Below, one piece after another: positions 6,092 through 7,598 of a DNA stretch of 7,598 nucleotides. The position numbers and the translations under genes were made by a program. The DNA is taken from NCBI GenBank assembly GCA_947457975.1, contig CANGYC010000110.1:1-7598 (forward strand), in the 5' to 3' direction. Under the pieces are notes generated by a model. The model made no database searches and was not told the DNA's origin. It worked only from the letters and a program-made list of their open reading frames with translations. The number at the start of each line of letters is the position of its first letter. The first letter of the stretch is position 1. The DNA comes from Comamonadaceae bacterium. Lineage in GTDB: Bacteria > Pseudomonadota > Gammaproteobacteria > Burkholderiales > Burkholderiaceae_C.

Positions 6092-7129
6092 TCAGGCCAC
6101 CAGCGGCGCTTGCTGCATGGCCTCGGTCTGCTCCACCAGCATGTCGACCTGGCCCTTCCAGTAGTCGCTGGAGCCGAACCACGGGAAATTGGGCGGGAAG
6201 ATCGGGTCGCTCCAGCGTTGGGCCAGCCAGGCGCTGTAGTGCACCAGCCGCAGGGTGCGCAGCACCTCAATGAGCCGCAGCTCGCGCCGGTCCAGTTCGC
6301 GGAACTCCTCGTAGCCGTCCACCAGGGCGCCCAGTTGCTGCAGCTGCTGGGGGCGTTCTCCCGACAGCAGCATCCACAGGTCTTGCACGGCCGGGCCCGT
6401 GCGGGCATCGTCCAGGTCCACAAAGTGCGGCCCGGCCCCCGGGCTGCCTTCCGGCGTCCAGAGGATGTTGCCCGGGTGGCAGTCGGCATGCAGGCGGATG
6501 AGCTGCAGCTCGCCTTGGCCCGCCACCTCGTCCCAGATGTCGCGCGCCACCTGCAGCGCCTCCTCGAACGCACGCTCCCAGCGCGAGGCCATGTCCAGCG
6601 GCAAGTACTCGCCCGCCAGGAGCACCTGGCGGCTCGCCTCACCGTAGGTCTGCGGGTTCAGTGCCGGCCGGTGCATGAAGGGCCGCTGCGCGCCCACCGT
6701 GTGCAGCCGCCCCAGGAATCGGCCTATCCATTCCAGCACGTTCAGGTCTTCGAGCTCAGGCCTGCGCCCGCCCCGGCGCGGGCTCACGCTGAAGGAAAAG
6801 CCCGCATGGTGATGCAGCGTGTGGCCCTGCAGCACCAGGGCGGCCACCATGGGCACCTCGGCCGCCAACAGTTCGGCGGCCAGCGCATGCTCTTCTTGAA
6901 TCTGCGCATCGCTCCAGCGCCCGGGGCGGTAAAACTTGAGCACCACGCTCTGCCCGGCGGCCAGGCCAGTGTCGGGCGCGGCGTCTTCCAGGCTGGCCTG
7001 GTACACCCGGTTTTCATAACTCGACAGGGCCGTCAGCCGCCCGTCGCCAAAAAGCCCCACGCTGGCCAGGGCATCCAGCACCACGTCGGGGGTCAATTGG
7101 TCATACGGATGCAGGCTTTCGGTGGTCAT
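6092..7129 (-). CDS. srkA: Stress response kinase A (SrkA/YihE-type Ser/Thr protein kinase)
   Basis: This 345-residue protein of the aminoglycoside-phosphotransferase / choline-kinase-like fold matches SrkA (YihE; 328 residues in E. coli), a cytosolic Ser/Thr kinase that protects cells during envelope and other stress. The N-lobe has YENRVYQ (38-44) and VVLKFYRPGRWSDAQIQEEH (62-81) with the presumed ATP-binding Lys65. The catalytic loop is LHADCHPGNILW (213-224) with catalytic Asp216 and Asn221. The metal-binding motif is FVDLDDARTGPAVQDLWMLL (236-255), the most family-specific stretch. The C-terminal part has the HYSAWLAQRW and FPWFGSSDYW motifs (about 297-324) typical of this family rather than of drug-modifying kinases. 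A G-rich stretch (AGGGGG) lies 12 nt before the ATG, a weak ribosome binding site. The gene is divergent from the FAD hydroxylase gene and points toward the Bug cluster, from which it is separated by a gap of about 145 nt. Confidence 0.93.
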   Translation of the reverse strand: MTTESLHPYDQLTPDVVLDALASVGLFGDGRLTALSSYENRVYQASLEDAAPDTGLAAGQSVVLKFYRPGRWSDAQIQEEHALAAELLAAEVPMVAALVLQGHTLHHHAGFSFSVSPRRGGRRPELEDLNVLEWIGRFLGRLHTVGAQRPFMHRPALNPQTYGEASRQVLLAGEYLPLDMASRWERAFEEALQVARDIWDEVAGQGELQLIRLHADCHPGNILWTPEGSPGAGPHFVDLDDARTGPAVQDLWMLLSGERPQQLQQLGALVDGYEEFRELDRRELRLIEVLRTLRLVHYSAWLAQRWSDPIFPPNFPWFGSSDYWKGQVDMLVEQTEAMQQAPLVA

Positions 7130-7152
7130 CTGGCGATTGTGCCCCCTGACAC

Positions 7153-7181
7153 TTGACGCTAAAGATAAGCATGCATATTAT
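7153..7181 (+). promoter_or_regulatory. Sigma-70 promoter of the FAD-dependent aromatic hydroxylase gene
   Basis: TTGACG (7153-7158) and TATTAT (7176-7181) are separated by exactly 17 nt; each matches the sigma-70 consensus at five of six positions. The predicted start of transcription is near 7188, giving a leader of about 40 nt before the ATG at 7227. The stretch from about 7155 to 7205 is markedly AT-rich compared with the rest of the window. Confidence 0.75.
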
Positions 7182-7186
7182 TTGCA
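7172..7186. repeat. Near-perfect palindrome over the -10 box, candidate operator
   Basis: The 15 bases TGCATATTATTTGCA form two TGCA ends around a centre at 7179. Six of the seven base pairs around the centre are symmetrical; only the pair 7176/7182 is not. The site covers the whole -10 element TATTAT, so a protein bound here would block RNA polymerase. Repressors of aromatic-degradation genes of the MarR type bind palindromes of about this size, but the family is a guess and no regulator gene is in the window. Confidence 0.45.
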
Positions 7187-7213
7187 CTTTCTGGAAATCT
7201 ATTTATCCCCTCT

Positions 7214-7220
7214 GAGGAGA
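7214..7220 (+). promoter_or_regulatory. Ribosome binding site of the FAD-dependent hydroxylase gene
   Basis: GAGGAGA lies 6 nt before the ATG at 7227, the strongest ribosome binding site in the window, and it fixes this start codon. Confidence 0.85.
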
Positions 7221-7226
7221 CTAGGC

Positions 7227-7598
7227 ATGTCTGCAGCTGAAAAATCTTTGCCAGTGCTCGTGGCCGGTGGTGGCATCGGCGGTGTCGCCGCCGCCTTGGC
7301 CCTGGTGCGCCAGGGTTTCAAGGTCCAGGTGTTCGAACAAGCGCCCGAAATCGGTGAAATCGGCGCGGGCATCCAGCTCGGCCCCAATGCCTTCCATGCC
7401 TTTGACGCCTTGGGCGTGGGCCAGAAGACCCGCAGCCGATCGGTGTTCACCGACTTCATGGTGATGCACGACGCACTCGACGGCTACCAGGTCGGCAAGA
7501 TCCCCACCGACGAAAAGTTCCGCCAGCGCTTTGGCAATCCCTACGCCGTGATCCACCGCGCCGACGTGCATTTCTCCCTGCTCGAAGGCGCGCAGGAA
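7227..7598 (+). CDS. FAD-dependent aromatic monooxygenase, probable 3-hydroxybenzoate 6-hydroxylase, partial (N-terminal 124 codons)
   Basis: The first 124 codons of a group A flavoprotein monooxygenase are present; the gene continues past the right edge (such proteins are about 400 residues). The dinucleotide-binding fold shows VLVAGGGIGGVAAALAL with the GxGxxG glycines at residues 14, 16 and 19, and Glu37 (VFEQAPEIGEIGAGIQ) at the end of the second strand, expected to bind the FAD ribose. The stretch GAGIQLGPNAF (46-56) and the later VIHRADVHFSLL (about 108-119) are typical of the salicylate 1-hydroxylase / 3-hydroxybenzoate 6-hydroxylase branch. The RFGNPYAVIHRADVH segment resembles 3-hydroxybenzoate 6-hydroxylases, which use NADH and oxygen to make gentisate. 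Salicylate hydroxylase is the main alternative, and the missing part prevents a firm choice. It has its own promoter and a strong ribosome binding site, and is divergent from srkA. Gentisate-pathway genes would be expected downstream if the call is right. Confidence 0.82.
   Translation, partial: MSAAEKSLPVLVAGGGIGGVAAALALVRQGFKVQVFEQAPEIGEIGAGIQLGPNAFHAFDALGVGQKTRSRSVFTDFMVMHDALDGYQVGKIPTDEKFRQRFGNPYAVIHRADVHFSLLEGAQE

Noticed and set aside
5702..7156. Second plus-strand open frame of 484 codons, opposite srkA
   Set aside because: It is antisense to srkA and the start of a Bug gene, has no recognisable motif and no ribosome binding site. The equal length to the other shadow frame is coincidence.

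Overview
The window is high-GC DNA with short intergenic gaps. Its gene content (Bug/TctC-type solute-binding proteins in series, a salicylate/3-hydroxybenzoate-type flavin hydroxylase, and an HtpG N-terminus of the form MSxQTxSFQAEV) points to a beta-proteobacterium of the Burkholderiales, most likely Comamonadaceae. That assignment rests on protein resemblance alone. Most of the window is ordinary chromosomal gene content; I see no insertion sequence, phage gene, CRISPR array, tRNA or rRNA.

Layout from left to right. (1) A LysE/RhtB-family exporter on the minus strand, cut by the left edge. (2) Divergent from it on the plus strand, the Hsp90 chaperone gene htpG, followed after 19 nt by a haloacid-dehalogenase type II hydrolase gene; the two probably share transcripts. 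(3) Converging on these from the minus strand, a compact cluster of three solute-binding protein genes: two exported Bug/TctC-type proteins and, last, a small ModA-like binding protein with no export signal. Gaps are 30 and 19 nt, and no permease gene is in the window. (4) Upstream on the same strand, a SrkA/YihE-type stress-response kinase, separated from the Bug genes by about 145 nt that holds palindromes. (5) Divergent from srkA, the first 124 codons of an FAD-dependent aromatic hydroxylase resembling 3-hydroxybenzoate 6-hydroxylase, with a clear sigma-70 promoter, a strong ribosome binding site and a candidate operator; it runs off the right edge.

The most interesting signal is in front of htpG. 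A sequence matching the RpoH (sigma-32) heat-shock promoter at all twelve core bases sits so close to the gene that its predicted transcript would start within about 0 to 4 nt of the start codon supported by homology (634). The farther-upstream ATG at 622 lies inside the -10 element. This predicts a leaderless or nearly leaderless heat-shock mRNA. Secondary points are the apparently cytoplasmic ModA-like protein encoded with two Bug proteins and no transporter, a near-perfect palindrome over the -10 box of the aromatic hydroxylase promoter, and palindromes upstream of the Bug cluster.

Functionally the right half suggests uptake or sensing of organic acids next to aromatic catabolism. The left half carries protein-quality-control and small-molecule housekeeping genes. 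The link between the Bug cluster and the hydroxylase is inferred from proximity only.
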